Assembly (NCBI GenBank): GCA_023264815.1
Contig: JAHFUZ010000010.1
Location: 58,201 to 122,200 of the forward strand
Direction of reading: 5' to 3'
DNA: 64,000 nt
Source of the DNA: Arthrobacter sp.
Lineage (GTDB): Bacteria; Actinomycetota; Actinomycetes; Actinomycetales; Micrococcaceae
The position numbers and the translations under genes were made by a program. The first letter of the stretch is position 1, and every line of letters starts with the position of its first letter. Shown piece after piece: positions 24,536-33,352 of this stretch. The notes under the pieces were generated by a model. The model saw only the letters and a list, made by a program, of their open reading frames with translations, made no database searches and was not told the origin of the DNA.

Positions 24536-24988
24536 ATGAGTGAAAACGACGATCCTACGCTGCGTTCCGTCGAGCTGACACGGACGGCCACGGCCCGCTA
24601 CGTGGTCCGCAATGCTGCGGGTGCAGAACTTGAATTCGGCCACGGCGAAGGGCTGCTGAGCCCGGTGGAGTTGCTGCTGGCGGCGATCGCTGGATGTTCG
24701 GCCATCGACGTCGACACGGTGACGGCACGGAGCGCCGAGCCCACGTCCTTCCAAGTCGCGGCCACCGGCCACAAGGTGGTGGAGGACGGCGCCAACCGGC
24801 TGGAGGGGCTGCACCTGTCCTTCAACCTGGCTTTCCCAGATACGGCGGATGGGCAGAAGGCGGCCGGCCTGGTGGAACGGCTGGTGGACCTCTCGCATGA
24901 AAAGTACTGCACGGTGTCACGGACGGTGGAGCACGGAACTGCCGTCACCACCGAGGTCCACGTCGCGGTTGGTGACACGGAGAGCTGA
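24536..24988 (+). CDS. OsmC-family protein
   Basis: A 150-residue OsmC/Ohr-like protein: GLLSPVELLLAAIAGCSAIDVDTV contains the first conserved Cys and SHEKYCTVSRTV the second. OsmC-family proteins reduce organic peroxides through these two thiols. The start ATG follows an A/T-poor stretch with no strong ribosome site. Confidence 0.85.
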   Translation: MSENDDPTLRSVELTRTATARYVVRNAAGAELEFGHGEGLLSPVELLLAAIAGCSAIDVDTVTARSAEPTSFQVAATGHKVVEDGANRLEGLHLSFNLAFPDTADGQKAAGLVERLVDLSHEKYCTVSRTVEHGTAVTTEVHVAVGDTES

Positions 24989-25033
24989 GGGCAGCCCCGC
25001 AAAGGGCCTCTACCCGCGGGTGCCGGATGCACG

Positions 25034-25927
25034 CTATTCTGCGCCCGGATCCTTGCGCCGCATGTGCCGGTGATGCAGCTCGTAGCTGTCGAACACATCG
25101 GCGGATGTGGTTCCTGCGTGGCCGAATTTGCCGCGCAGGACCTCCGCGAGTCCATCGAGGGCGGCATGGAGCATCCGGCCGGCGAACTGGAGTTCAGCGT
25201 TCTCGTTGCGCTGCGCCTGGGCTGCCAGCTCCTGGGCGTAGGCCACCGTGGCCGGCAGGGATCCCCGCTGCTCGATTTCACGGAAGTAGTAGGTTTCGTG
25301 GAACGCAAGAAGGTCTATGCTCACCGAAGCCACATTTCCGGCAATTGACTCCAGTAATCCGGCCGCGTGACCTGGGTGCAGAGCCAGTAGGCCGGCCGGA
25401 CCTGCAGCTTCCCTGAACAGGTTGAGCTGGTGGGCAAGTGCCCGGCGACGGTTGAGGGCCGGGAACGTCTGTAGGATCCAGGTGACGGTTGCTGTCAGCA
25501 GCCCAAATCCGGTGACGGCCTGGAGGGCAACAACCAGTCTGAGCACCGGATGCGCTGCCACGATATCGCCGAAGCCCACCGTGGAGAGCGTGACCAGGGA
25601 GATGTAGAGGGCTTCGGCGAAGTCAGCCCGCAGCGGAACCCCGGCACCGTAAACAAAACCATTCGTCAGGTGGGGCAGGTAAAGCAGGGCCCAGCCGATG
25701 GCCGCCAAGCTTGCCCAGGCACCGATGACAGCGGCCATCGCCAAGGGCGCCGCGATGAAGGTGCCCCGGCCCCGCAGTTTCCTTGATACCAGCCAGAAAC
25801 CGCGCATGATCGCCCGGCCCAAGGGGCCGGAACCGTGCGGGTAAAGGAGCGTACGAAAGACGTCCACGAGCATCAGCAGAACCAGCCCGGCGCCCAAGAC
25901 CGTCCAGAGCGTGTCCCCGAAGTCCAT
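25034..25927 (-). CDS. Two-helix potassium channel-like protein
   Basis: A 297-residue ion-channel protein. After an N-terminal helix (LWTVLGAGLVLLMLVDVF) and a second hydrophobic region comes the pore: SLVTLSTVGFGDIVAAHP, with the selectivity filter TVGFGD near residue 115, then the last helix (LRLVVALQAVTGFGLLTATVTWIL). The C-terminal 140 residues are cytoplasmic and helical. It is likely a K+ channel or a related pore. Confidence 0.85.
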   Translation of the reverse strand: MDFGDTLWTVLGAGLVLLMLVDVFRTLLYPHGSGPLGRAIMRGFWLVSRKLRGRGTFIAAPLAMAAVIGAWASLAAIGWALLYLPHLTNGFVYGAGVPLRADFAEALYISLVTLSTVGFGDIVAAHPVLRLVVALQAVTGFGLLTATVTWILQTFPALNRRRALAHQLNLFREAAGPAGLLALHPGHAAGLLESIAGNVASVSIDLLAFHETYYFREIEQRGSLPATVAYAQELAAQAQRNENAELQFAGRMLHAALDGLAEVLRGKFGHAGTTSADVFDSYELHHRHMRRKDPGAE

Positions 25928-26045
25928 ACCTCATCTTAGGGGCGGCATGGCACGGATTTCCGCACGTTATGAGGGAACTACCCGTCCACGCTGGGGAGGC
26001 GAGGTTGCGCCAGCGGGGACCTGGGTTGGCCGCGAGGTTAACTCG

Positions 26046-26993
26046 TCAGGCCGCCGGCCCGTCGAACAGGGCGCTGGTGCTGCTTTGGGGCACCACCACG
26101 TGGACGGCGTTGCGCTGGACGGCGAAGTCCGCTGGCGTGGTGGTGGCGATTTCGCCGTCGAGGTTTACCGGCAGCGGCGGCTCGGTGACCAGCCGGACAT
26201 GCCGGCTGGTCAGGTGGTACACCCGGTCGTGTTCGATGAAGCTGCCGTCCTTGAGGAGCCGGGCGATGCTCACGTGCTCGCGGAGCGGGCCGGCCAGAAT
26301 GGCGTAGATGTCCAGGAGGTGGTCATCGATCCCTGCGGTGGGGGAGACTGTGTTGCCGCCGCCGTAGTGCCGGCCGTTGCCCACGGCCACCTGCAACAGG
26401 TCCTCGAGCTCCAGCGGCTCATGGTCCCCGTCCGGGAACTCGAGGCGGGCCCGGAACGGCTTGTGCCGGGCATAGGCCCGCAGCGTGGCGATGCTGTACG
26501 CCAGAGGCCCGATGTACCGTTTCAGGCGCGGGCTCAGGGCCTCCGTCACAGCCACGGACAGGCCCACGGATGCGACGTTAAGGAAGGGCTCACCGTTGGC
26601 CCGGCCGAGGTCGATGTCCACTATCTTCCCGTCGGCGATGGTGGCGCACGCCTCGGCCAGGCTGTTGGGTATCTCCAGCGTGCGGGCGAAGTCGTTGGCG
26701 GTGCCCAGTGGCAGAACACCGAGCGCCACGCTGGTGCCGGCAACCCGGCCGGCCGCGTAGGAGACGGTCCCGTCGCCGCCGCCCACAACCACCAGGTCGT
26801 GCCCGTCCGCAATGACCCGGTCAAGGGTCCCGGCCAGGTCTGCCCCGGACAGCACGGGGTGCACGGCGGTGACGGGCACGCCGGCCTTCCGCATCGTGTC
26901 CACCGCAAGGTCGTGCGCCGCGCCGCGGCGGGAACCGGCATTGATCACCACGGCGGCGGAGCGGGCGTCACGGGCAGCTTTCATGTGGGCCAT
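26046..26993 (-). CDS. Diacylglycerol/lipid kinase family protein (DagK/YegS-like)
   Basis: A 315-residue kinase with the catalytic-domain signature VVVGGGDGTVSYAAG (GGGDGT near residue 73) and LGVLPLGTANDFARTL. The C-terminal domain carries VNLDGE, typical of DagK. It should phosphorylate a lipid alcohol such as diacylglycerol. Divergent from the phosphoesterase gene. Confidence 0.9.
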   Translation of the reverse strand: MAHMKAARDARSAAVVINAGSRRGAAHDLAVDTMRKAGVPVTAVHPVLSGADLAGTLDRVIADGHDLVVVGGGDGTVSYAAGRVAGTSVALGVLPLGTANDFARTLEIPNSLAEACATIADGKIVDIDLGRANGEPFLNVASVGLSVAVTEALSPRLKRYIGPLAYSIATLRAYARHKPFRARLEFPDGDHEPLELEDLLQVAVGNGRHYGGGNTVSPTAGIDDHLLDIYAILAGPLREHVSIARLLKDGSFIEHDRVYHLTSRHVRLVTEPPLPVNLDGEIATTTPADFAVQRNAVHVVVPQSSTSALFDGPAA

Positions 26994-27067
26994 GGTAGGC
27001 GGTGGACCTGTGGGTTTCCTATGGCCAGCGCCGCCGGAAGGAGTGGTTACGTGCCCGTCCCCTCCCC

Positions 27068-27089
27068 GTGGCTTCGCTGTGGCTTCGCT
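27068..27089. repeat. Tandem 11-bp repeat
   Basis: GTGGCTTCGCT occurs twice head to tail in the divergent intergenic region between the lipid kinase and the phosphoesterase genes. No function is apparent. Confidence 0.5.
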
Positions 27090-27173
27090 GTGGGTGACCG
27101 TTTACCCGGCCCTGTGAGGGTGGAGGCGCCGGTCAGAACGGCCGGCAACATTCACCCGACCCGGAGGATCTTC

Positions 27174-28994
27174 GTGTACCTGACTGCCAGACCGTCCAAG
27201 TTCCATCCCGCCCGGCCTGTGGCCCTGACCGCCAGCACCCTGGCCGTCATTGCCGCCGCCTCTCTCCTGAACGCTTCCACCAGCAACGCCGCAGACCCCA
27301 CCGACTGGGCCGCCAACGCCTACCGCGGCAGCGTCAACGTGGTGGCGGGGCCGGACGAGAACCAGCAGATGATCGACGGCGTCGCGTTTGTGGACGCGGA
27401 CCAGGACTCCGTGCAGGACAGCAACGAGCGCGGCCTGGCCGGGGTCACCGTCACCAACGGGCGTGACGTGACGAAGACGGACAGCCAGGGCCGCTACGAG
27501 CTGCCGGCGTTCGACAACATGACCGTGTCCGTGACCCAGCCGCGCGGCTACCAGGTGCCAGTGGACGCAGACAACGTGGCGCAGTTCTTCTACCACCACC
27601 TGCCCGCGGGCTCACCGGAGCTGAAGTTCGGCGGCATCGCACCCACCGGAGAACTGCCGGACCAGGTGAACTTCCCCTTGGCCAAGAGCGGACTGACCCA
27701 GTCGCCCGAGCAGCACTGCGTGATTGGCGGCGACGTCCAGACTTACGACCAGGACGAGGTGGAATACGCCCGCACCGGTGCGTTCACGGACCTGGCCGCA
27801 CGCACGGACTATGCAGGCTGCGGCGCCCTGTTCATCGGCGACGTGGTGGGCGATGACCTCTCGCTGTACCCGCAGACCCGGGAACTGTCCGGCATGCTGA
27901 ACGGCCCGGCGCGCTTCCTGCCCGGCAACCACGACCTCGACTTCGACGCCACGACCAGCGAGCACACGTTCGATACGTTCAAGGCCAAGCTCGGCCCGGA
28001 ATACTACTCCTACGACGCCGGCAAAGCACACGTGGTTGCGCTGAACACGGTGGAGTTCCCCACCAAGCAGCCGGCCGCCAAGGGTGACTACACCGGTTCG
28101 CTGGATGAGCAGCAGCTTGAATGGCTGCGCAATGACATTGCCCAGGTGCCGAAGAACCAGCTGATCGTCCTGGCCTCGCACATTCCGCTGCTGGACTACG
28201 CCGACCAGGGCAGCCGCAAGCACCAGGTGGAGCAGGTCAAGGAGGTCTACAAGATCCTCGAAGGCCGCGAGGTGGTAGCGCTGGGCGGGCACACCCACAG
28301 CATCGAGAACCTCCGCAAGGGTGACTCGCTGGCAGGCTGGTCCGAGCTGTTCGGCATCGACGCCCTGCCGTTCACCCACATCACCGCCGGCGCCATCTCC
28401 GGTGACTGGTACTCCGGACGCCAGACCGCCGAAGGCTACCCGCTGGCCTACCAGCGCGATGGCGGCCTGCCGGGCGTGCTGACCCTGGACATCAAGAACA
28501 CCGAGTTCAGGGAGCGCTTCAGCGTCCGCGGCGAGGATGAGTCACTGCAGATGTCCCTGGGCCTGAACACGCCCCGCTACCGTGACTGGTACGCCCAGAA
28601 CCGCGCCAACAAGGGCAGCGCCCCCGCCCTCACCGAGCCCCTGATGGTCTCCCGCGAGGACCTGGCCAACAGCACCTGGCTGACCACCAACTTCTGGATG
28701 GGCAGCACCGGGTCCACGGTCAAGGCGCAGATCGACGGCGGCCAGGCGGTTGAGGCTGTCCGCACCCAGCAGATGCAGGGCGAAGGCCAGCTGGTGGGCG
28801 CCGAGTACTCCGATCCGGTTGCCGTCCAGGAGCAGCTGGTGAACGGCGGAAGCCTGGCCGACCGAACGATGCACCTGTGGCGGCTGCAGCTGCCTGCCGA
28901 CCTGGCAGCCGGAGAGCACACCGCCACCGTCACCGCCACCGACGTGTATGGCCGGACCTTCACGGAGACCCTGACTTTCCAGGTCGCCGGCTAG
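27174..28994 (+). CDS. Secreted calcineurin-like phosphoesterase
   Basis: A 606-residue exported protein. The signal peptide ends near ASTSNAADP. Residues 60-130 form an SdrD B/Cna-B-like domain (GVAFVDADQDSVQDSNERGLAGVTV). The metallophosphoesterase core follows, with GGDVQTY, GDVVGDD, LPGNHDLDF, VLASHIPL and LGGHTHS, the two-metal ligands. A C-terminal beta domain ends the protein. It probably hydrolyses a phosphoester outside the cell. The GTG at 27174 has GGAGG 7 bases upstream; the frame stays open far upstream but this is only GC-rich open frame. Confidence 0.88.
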   Translation: MYLTARPSKFHPARPVALTASTLAVIAAASLLNASTSNAADPTDWAANAYRGSVNVVAGPDENQQMIDGVAFVDADQDSVQDSNERGLAGVTVTNGRDVTKTDSQGRYELPAFDNMTVSVTQPRGYQVPVDADNVAQFFYHHLPAGSPELKFGGIAPTGELPDQVNFPLAKSGLTQSPEQHCVIGGDVQTYDQDEVEYARTGAFTDLAARTDYAGCGALFIGDVVGDDLSLYPQTRELSGMLNGPARFLPGNHDLDFDATTSEHTFDTFKAKLGPEYYSYDAGKAHVVALNTVEFPTKQPAAKGDYTGSLDEQQLEWLRNDIAQVPKNQLIVLASHIPLLDYADQGSRKHQVEQVKEVYKILEGREVVALGGHTHSIENLRKGDSLAGWSELFGIDALPFTHITAGAISGDWYSGRQTAEGYPLAYQRDGGLPGVLTLDIKNTEFRERFSVRGEDESLQMSLGLNTPRYRDWYAQNRANKGSAPALTEPLMVSREDLANSTWLTTNFWMGSTGSTVKAQIDGGQAVEAVRTQQMQGEGQLVGAEYSDPVAVQEQLVNGGSLADRTMHLWRLQLPADLAAGEHTATVTATDVYGRTFTETLTFQVAG

Positions 28995-29027
28995 CGGTTA
29001 CACGCAGCACCGCGTTATTGCGGCGCG

Positions 29028-29062
29028 GAAAGCCCTGGCACGAGGCATGTGCCAGGGCTTTC
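29028..29062 (+). terminator. Hairpin terminator after the phosphoesterase
   Basis: GAAAGCCCTGGCA (29028-29040) pairs perfectly with TGCCAGGGCTTTC (29050-29062) across a 9-base loop. It lies 34 bases past the stop at 28994. No T-run follows. Confidence 0.65.
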
Positions 29063-29116
29063 CTGCGTCTGGACGCACGACGGCGGTGCCTTGGCGCACC
29101 CTGAACGTTCGGCCCA

Positions 29117-30796
29117 TCATCCGGACACAAGCTGGAGCAACAGCCCTTCCAGTGGACTGACGTGGGATGACCCGGCTTCGGGTGGACTGATTTCCGGCCC
29201 ACTGAATTTCGGCGGAACGATTGCCGCACCACTAATTCCGGGCGGGAGGACTCCCAGCGGCCATTGAGGTGGTTCGCGGTCGGGTTGTTCGGCTGGGTAG
29301 TGACGGCCGGTGGGTGATGTCCAGCCGGGCGGTTCATCCTTGGTGGCGCCAGTGGGTTTCCAGTCCCTGTTGTGTTTCAGGCGGTGATGCGATGGGCAGA
29401 GCTGTGCGATGTTGCTGATGCCGGTGGTTCCGCCGTGTTGCCACGCCTGCAGGTGGTCGGTGTCGTTGTCGAAGGAGTTGTTGTTGCAGCCGGGGAAAAC
29501 GCATCTGCCGTCCCGCAGCTGCAGCGCTTTTTTCATCGCCTTGGTGAGCCGATAACTGGTGCGACCGATTTCCAGGGGTGTTCCGTCGCTGGGGTCGAGC
29601 AGGACCCTGCGGAAGGATTCGGCGCCGCCGGCGAGGAGCTTGCGGGCCATGGAAGCGGGAATGGGCCCGTAACCGTCCAGCTCTGCGGGTTCGTCGGTGA
29701 GGCCCAGGAACGCGAAGAGCGGGACGGTGACGAGAACCTCGGCGCGGGGCGCAGGGACCTTGCCCGCATCCGGATCCGTAGCGGTTCCGCTCAACACCGG
29801 TTCGGCGTGGTCCGGGCGGTCACTGTGTGCGACGGTATGGAAGCTGGAGAAATCTGCCGTGGGTTCATCGGAGCCGACGAGGGTGGCCAGGCCAAGCGGG
29901 CCCTGCTGCAGGTCGCCCCCGCCCCGGAGGGAGTCGGTGGTGGCGGTGGCTGTTCCGTTGGTGAGGAGGCGTCTGGCGAAGTCGTCGGACTTGAGTTGGG
30001 TGAGGCTGCGGGATTCGTTGGGTCCTTGGAGGCTGCGGGCGGTGGCGGTGATGCGGTTCGAGATCGCCAACGCCTGGTCTGCCGGCAGGTACGCGGCGAT
30101 CCAGGCCATCCCGTCCCGGTCCGGAGTGAATTCCACCCGCCGGTCCGCGGCGCTTTTGCGGTGACGCTGCTCGATCGATTCCGGGTGGTGGCGTTCCCGC
30201 CAGCCCCGTAGCCTGGCCCGCAACCGGGCCGGCGCCAACTTCGGCGCGGGGCAACCCCTCGCCGGGTGAGGGGCGTCCGGGTCGAGGAAGTGCTCCACCA
30301 AAGCGGCCGCGGCGGGATGGTCCAAAGCCTCGGTCTCGTCGGCGAAGATCCGTGCCTGCTGCCACGAGAGGCTGCCTGCGGCGAGGGCGTCCATGACCGG
30401 AGGCAGGGCACACACCTGCCGGGCCTGGGCCACGAGCGCGGACGCGCCCCCGGAACTCAGGGACAGGATCCCGCCGATTTCCGCAACCGTGGACATCTCG
30501 GTGTAGGTCCGCTCATGCAGGGGTGCGTCTGGTGGGGTCATTGCGTGTTGCAGGTCCATGGCTTCGGCCACGGACCTGGCCTTCCGGGCTGCGGCCTGGG
30601 CCTCCAGCTTCTTTTCCAGCCCCATCCGTTCCAGCCGGATTTCGTACGCCCGCGCCAGCACATCCACGCCGTCCGCGGCCACAGCCGTGGCACTGGCGGA
30701 GGAGAGGGCAGCGTCCTCGGCAGCGAGCGCGGCGAGGGCAGCAACGGTAGCATAGATAGCCTCCATGCCTGTCCCCGTGCCCGCGCTGGTTCCCAT
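29117..30796 (-). CDS. DUF222/HNH endonuclease-domain protein (13E12-like)
   Basis: A 559-residue protein with the helical DUF222 region (about 20-330) and a C-terminal HNH domain: DGRCVFPGCNNNSFDNDTDHLQ and NIAQLCPSHHRLKH supply the zinc cysteines and catalytic His. This family occurs in many copies in actinobacteria and may derive from mobile elements; activity is rarely tested. GAGG lies before the ATG. The C-terminal 60 residues are Pro/Gly-rich. Confidence 0.85.
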   Translation of the reverse strand: MGTSAGTGTGMEAIYATVAALAALAAEDAALSSASATAVAADGVDVLARAYEIRLERMGLEKKLEAQAAARKARSVAEAMDLQHAMTPPDAPLHERTYTEMSTVAEIGGILSLSSGGASALVAQARQVCALPPVMDALAAGSLSWQQARIFADETEALDHPAAAALVEHFLDPDAPHPARGCPAPKLAPARLRARLRGWRERHHPESIEQRHRKSAADRRVEFTPDRDGMAWIAAYLPADQALAISNRITATARSLQGPNESRSLTQLKSDDFARRLLTNGTATATTDSLRGGGDLQQGPLGLATLVGSDEPTADFSSFHTVAHSDRPDHAEPVLSGTATDPDAGKVPAPRAEVLVTVPLFAFLGLTDEPAELDGYGPIPASMARKLLAGGAESFRRVLLDPSDGTPLEIGRTSYRLTKAMKKALQLRDGRCVFPGCNNNSFDNDTDHLQAWQHGGTTGISNIAQLCPSHHRLKHNRDWKPTGATKDEPPGWTSPTGRHYPAEQPDREPPQWPLGVLPPGISGAAIVPPKFSGPEISPPEAGSSHVSPLEGLLLQLVSG

Positions 30797-31070
30797 ACGA
30801 ACATCCTCTAACGGGGGTACGACAATTTAGCCGGCAGCCATTAGCCGGCAGCCATTAACGGCCGGCTCGGCCCCGCGCAAAGTAGTGGCGGCCTGCGCAA
30901 GGCGCGCTCGCAAGGTGCGCGCCGCCGTCGTACTTTCAAAAACACAACCGTTGTTGCCCCGGCGCGGCAGTGGCAAGATGAACGGAGGTGTTGGGCTGCT
31001 GCCGGTCAAGGGGGTTTGAAGAACGACGACGTGTGCCCGGCTTGGTGAGCGAGGCGGCGGTGAGCGGGCC
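30797..31070. other. Intergenic region with a small tandem repeat
   Basis: No convincing gene lies in this 274-base gap between two divergent genes. TTAGCCGGCAGCCA is repeated head to tail (30827-30840 and 30841-30854). Nothing else is evident. Confidence 0.5.
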
Positions 31071-32582
31071 ATGACAGAGCACAGCGGGCAGCGGCGGCTG
31101 AAGGTATCCGACGTGAATGTGGTCAACCGCCGCACGCTGCGGAAGGCGCTCGGCGGGACCATCGTGGGCAACACGATGGAGTGGTACGACGTGGGGGTGT
31201 TCGGCTACCTCATCACCACCATGGGGCCGGTGTTCCTGCCCGAAGCGGACCGGGCCGTGCAGAACCTGTTCCTGCTCGGGACGTTCGGCGCCACGTTCAT
31301 CGCCCGGCCGCTGGGCGGCATCTTCTTCGGCTGGCTGGGCGACAGGATCGGCCGGCAGAAGGTGCTCGCCATGACGCTGATGCTGATGGCCGCCGCGACC
31401 TTCGCCGTTGGCCTGCTGCCGGGATACTCGGTGCTGGGGATCTGGGCGGCGGTGCTCCTGGTGGTCCTTAAGCTGGTGCAGGGCTTTTCCACCGGCGGCG
31501 AATACTCCGGGGCCACCACGTTTGTGTGCGAGCATTCGCCGGACCGGCGGCGGGGTTTCTACGTCAGCTTCCTGGACATGGGCAGCTACCTGGGTTTTGC
31601 GGCGGGCGGGCTGGTGGTGTCCGTCCTGCAGCTGACGCTGGGGCAGGAGCAGATGGAGGCATGGGGCTGGCGGATCCCGTTCCTGGTGGCCGGGCCGCTG
31701 GGCATCGTCGCCGTCTACTTCCGGATGAAAATCGAGGAGTCGGCCGCCTTCAAAGCCACCATGGAGGCCGAAGCCGTGGCGGCCAAGCATCCCGAGACCG
31801 GGGAGGAGCTCCGGCCCGTGGGCCCGGTGGGAATACTGAAGGCGCACTGGCGGCCGATCCTGTTGGCCATGATCCTGGCGGCGGCCGCGAACACCGTGGC
31901 GTACGCCCTCACGTCCTACATGCCCACCTACCTGACCAGCAACAAGGGGTACAACGAGGTGGAGGGGACGCTGCTGACCATCCCGGTCCTGGTGGCCATG
32001 GCGTTGGGCATCCCGTTCACCGGGCTGCTCTCGGACCGGATCGGCCGCCGCCGCGTGCTGTGGATCGGGGCCCTGAGCACAGCGGTGCTCGCGGTGCCCG
32101 CGTTCCTGGCGATAGCGGCGGGCAGCGTCCCCATGACGTTGCTGGGCCTGGCCCTGATCGCCTTCCCGGTGGCGTTTTCGGTGCCGAACCTCGCCTCCGC
32201 GCTGCCCGCACTGTTCCCCACCGAACACCGCTATTCCGCCATGGGCATCGCCTACAACCTGGCGGTGGCCATCTTCGGCGGGACGGCCCCGTTCATCATC
32301 GCGGCCCTGATCGGGTTGACCGGTGACGACATGGCCATTGCGTACTACCTCATGGCAGTGGCCGCGGTTGCCGCTGTGGCCATCCGGTTCCTGCCCGAAT
32401 CCGCCCGGCGGCACCTGCCCGGGTCCATGCCCAGCGTGGACTCGGAGGAAGCCGCCCGGAAACTGGTGGAGACCCAGGACAGCAACCCGCTGCTGGACGC
32501 GGACACGCTGCCGTTCGAGAGCAGCTTCGAGATCGCGCGGGCGGAGCACAAGGGCCGGCCCGGGAAGCCAACGGTGATGTAA
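31071..32582 (+). CDS. MHS-family MFS transporter (ProP-like)
   Basis: A 503-residue transporter of the metabolite:H+ symporter group. It begins GGTIVGNTMEWYDVGVFGYL, has the loop GWLGDRIGRQKVL and the matching second-half loop GLLSDRIGRRRVL, and FSTGGEYSGATTFVCEHSP as in ProP. Proline, betaine or carboxylate uptake is likely. It stands alone and is followed by a hairpin. Confidence 0.88.
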   Translation: MTEHSGQRRLKVSDVNVVNRRTLRKALGGTIVGNTMEWYDVGVFGYLITTMGPVFLPEADRAVQNLFLLGTFGATFIARPLGGIFFGWLGDRIGRQKVLAMTLMLMAAATFAVGLLPGYSVLGIWAAVLLVVLKLVQGFSTGGEYSGATTFVCEHSPDRRRGFYVSFLDMGSYLGFAAGGLVVSVLQLTLGQEQMEAWGWRIPFLVAGPLGIVAVYFRMKIEESAAFKATMEAEAVAAKHPETGEELRPVGPVGILKAHWRPILLAMILAAAANTVAYALTSYMPTYLTSNKGYNEVEGTLLTIPVLVAMALGIPFTGLLSDRIGRRRVLWIGALSTAVLAVPAFLAIAAGSVPMTLLGLALIAFPVAFSVPNLASALPALFPTEHRYSAMGIAYNLAVAIFGGTAPFIIAALIGLTGDDMAIAYYLMAVAAVAAVAIRFLPESARRHLPGSMPSVDSEEAARKLVETQDSNPLLDADTLPFESSFEIARAEHKGRPGKPTVM

Positions 32583-32594
32583 GACGGGAGGTAC

Positions 32595-32626
32595 GACGGC
32601 GGCACTTGCGTGAGTGCCGCCGTCGC
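32595..32626 (+). terminator. Hairpin terminator after the ProP-like gene
   Basis: CGACGGCGGCACT (32595-32607) and AGTGCCGCCGTCG (32614-32626) form a perfect 13-bp stem with a 6-base loop, 12 bases past the stop. Confidence 0.7.
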
Positions 32627-32690
32627 CGGTCTCTTCGGCCCGCCTCGGCGCTACTCGCCGTGGGCCGCTGCGCCCATGTGAGACTTCCCA

Positions 32691-32717
32691 CCTTATTCTG
32701 AGTAACTCACAATAAGG
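32691..32717. promoter_or_regulatory. 27-bp near-perfect palindrome upstream of the repeat protein
   Basis: The arms are CCTTATT (32691-32697) with AATAAGG (32711-32717), and TGAGT (32699-32703) with ACTCA (32705-32709), centred on A32704. Only the two C positions at 32698 and 32710 fail to pair. A -10-like TAAAGT lies at 32721-32726, so the palindrome covers the -35 position. This is the architecture of a repressor operator. The regulator is unknown. Confidence 0.6.
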
Positions 32718-32871
32718 CTGTAAAGTTAACTGCAGGCCGCCGTAGCCCTTGAGTACCGCACCGGTGAAGACACCCGGGCCAGCGGGGCAAGCGAGACAAC
32801 GCGCACCGCCCTCCTGCTTGAGCGGCACAAGAACCTGTACGGCACACGTCCCGAAACCTCACGGAGAACCC

Positions 32872-33144
32872 ATGACTTTGCTGACCGAACGCCCCGCCAC
32901 CTCCCCATCCACCACCGAAACCAGCCTGAAGGCAGCTGCCGCCACCGCAGTGCGCGGCGGCAGCTACGTGACTCACCCCGCCGGCAATGTCCCCGTCGGC
33001 GCAGTGGGCAGCTACGTCACGGTCGCTGGCGCCCGAGGCCTGCCCTCCGCCACCCGTGGCAGCTATGTCACAGTGGACGGCACTGCCGTTATTGCCGCCG
33101 GCGTCATCGAGGGCAACTACGTAACGCTTCCAAAGGCGGCGTAG
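32872..33144 (+). CDS. Small protein with four G-S/N-Y-V-T repeats
   Basis: A 90-residue protein. After a Thr/Ser-rich N-terminus (1-27) come four copies of a GSYVT-type motif: GGSYVTHPAG, VGSYVTVAGA, RGSYVTVDGT and EGNYVTLPKA, spaced 16-18 residues apart. There is no signal peptide or membrane segment and no cysteine. GGAG lies 6 bases before the ATG, and it has its own palindromic promoter region and a strong terminator, so it is a single-gene unit. I do not recognise the family; the repeats suggest a small beta structure or a processed peptide. Confidence 0.7.
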   Translation: MTLLTERPATSPSTTETSLKAAAATAVRGGSYVTHPAGNVPVGAVGSYVTVAGARGLPSATRGSYVTVDGTAVIAAGVIEGNYVTLPKAA

Positions 33145-33188
33145 GCTGCAGCGCCCTGCGGGGGATAGCACCGCCGCGCGGGCATTAA

Positions 33189-33234
33189 GGGAGGCCGACG
33201 GCGGCACTGGGTGTCGCCGTCGGCCTCCCTTTTT
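33189..33234 (+). terminator. Rho-independent terminator of the repeat-protein gene
   Basis: GGGAGGCCGACGGCG (33189-33203) pairs with CGCCGTCGGCCTCCC (33215-33229), a 15-bp perfect stem, followed directly by TTTTT (33230-33234). Confidence 0.9.
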
Positions 33235-33352
33235 CGTGCCATCGGGGAGGGGATTCATTTCCGTTCGCCTGAGGTACTCCTGGTGGTCACCTGGGAGGCA
33301 TACGTTGGACGCAAGTTCATCAGTGCCGCACATTTCGCCGCCAAGGAGTCCC

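Noticed and set aside
25911..27173. 420-residue upstream extension of the phosphoesterase frame
   Set aside because: Antisense to the lipid kinase; the GTG at 27174 with GGAGG and a signal peptide is the credible start.
30936..32828. 630-residue open frame on the minus strand
   Set aside because: Antisense to the ProP-like transporter and spans its terminator.
32872..33144. Repeat protein as a lanthipeptide or other RiPP precursor
   Set aside because: No cysteine, no leader-like motif and no modifying enzyme in the neighbourhood; kept only as an unexplained repeat protein.
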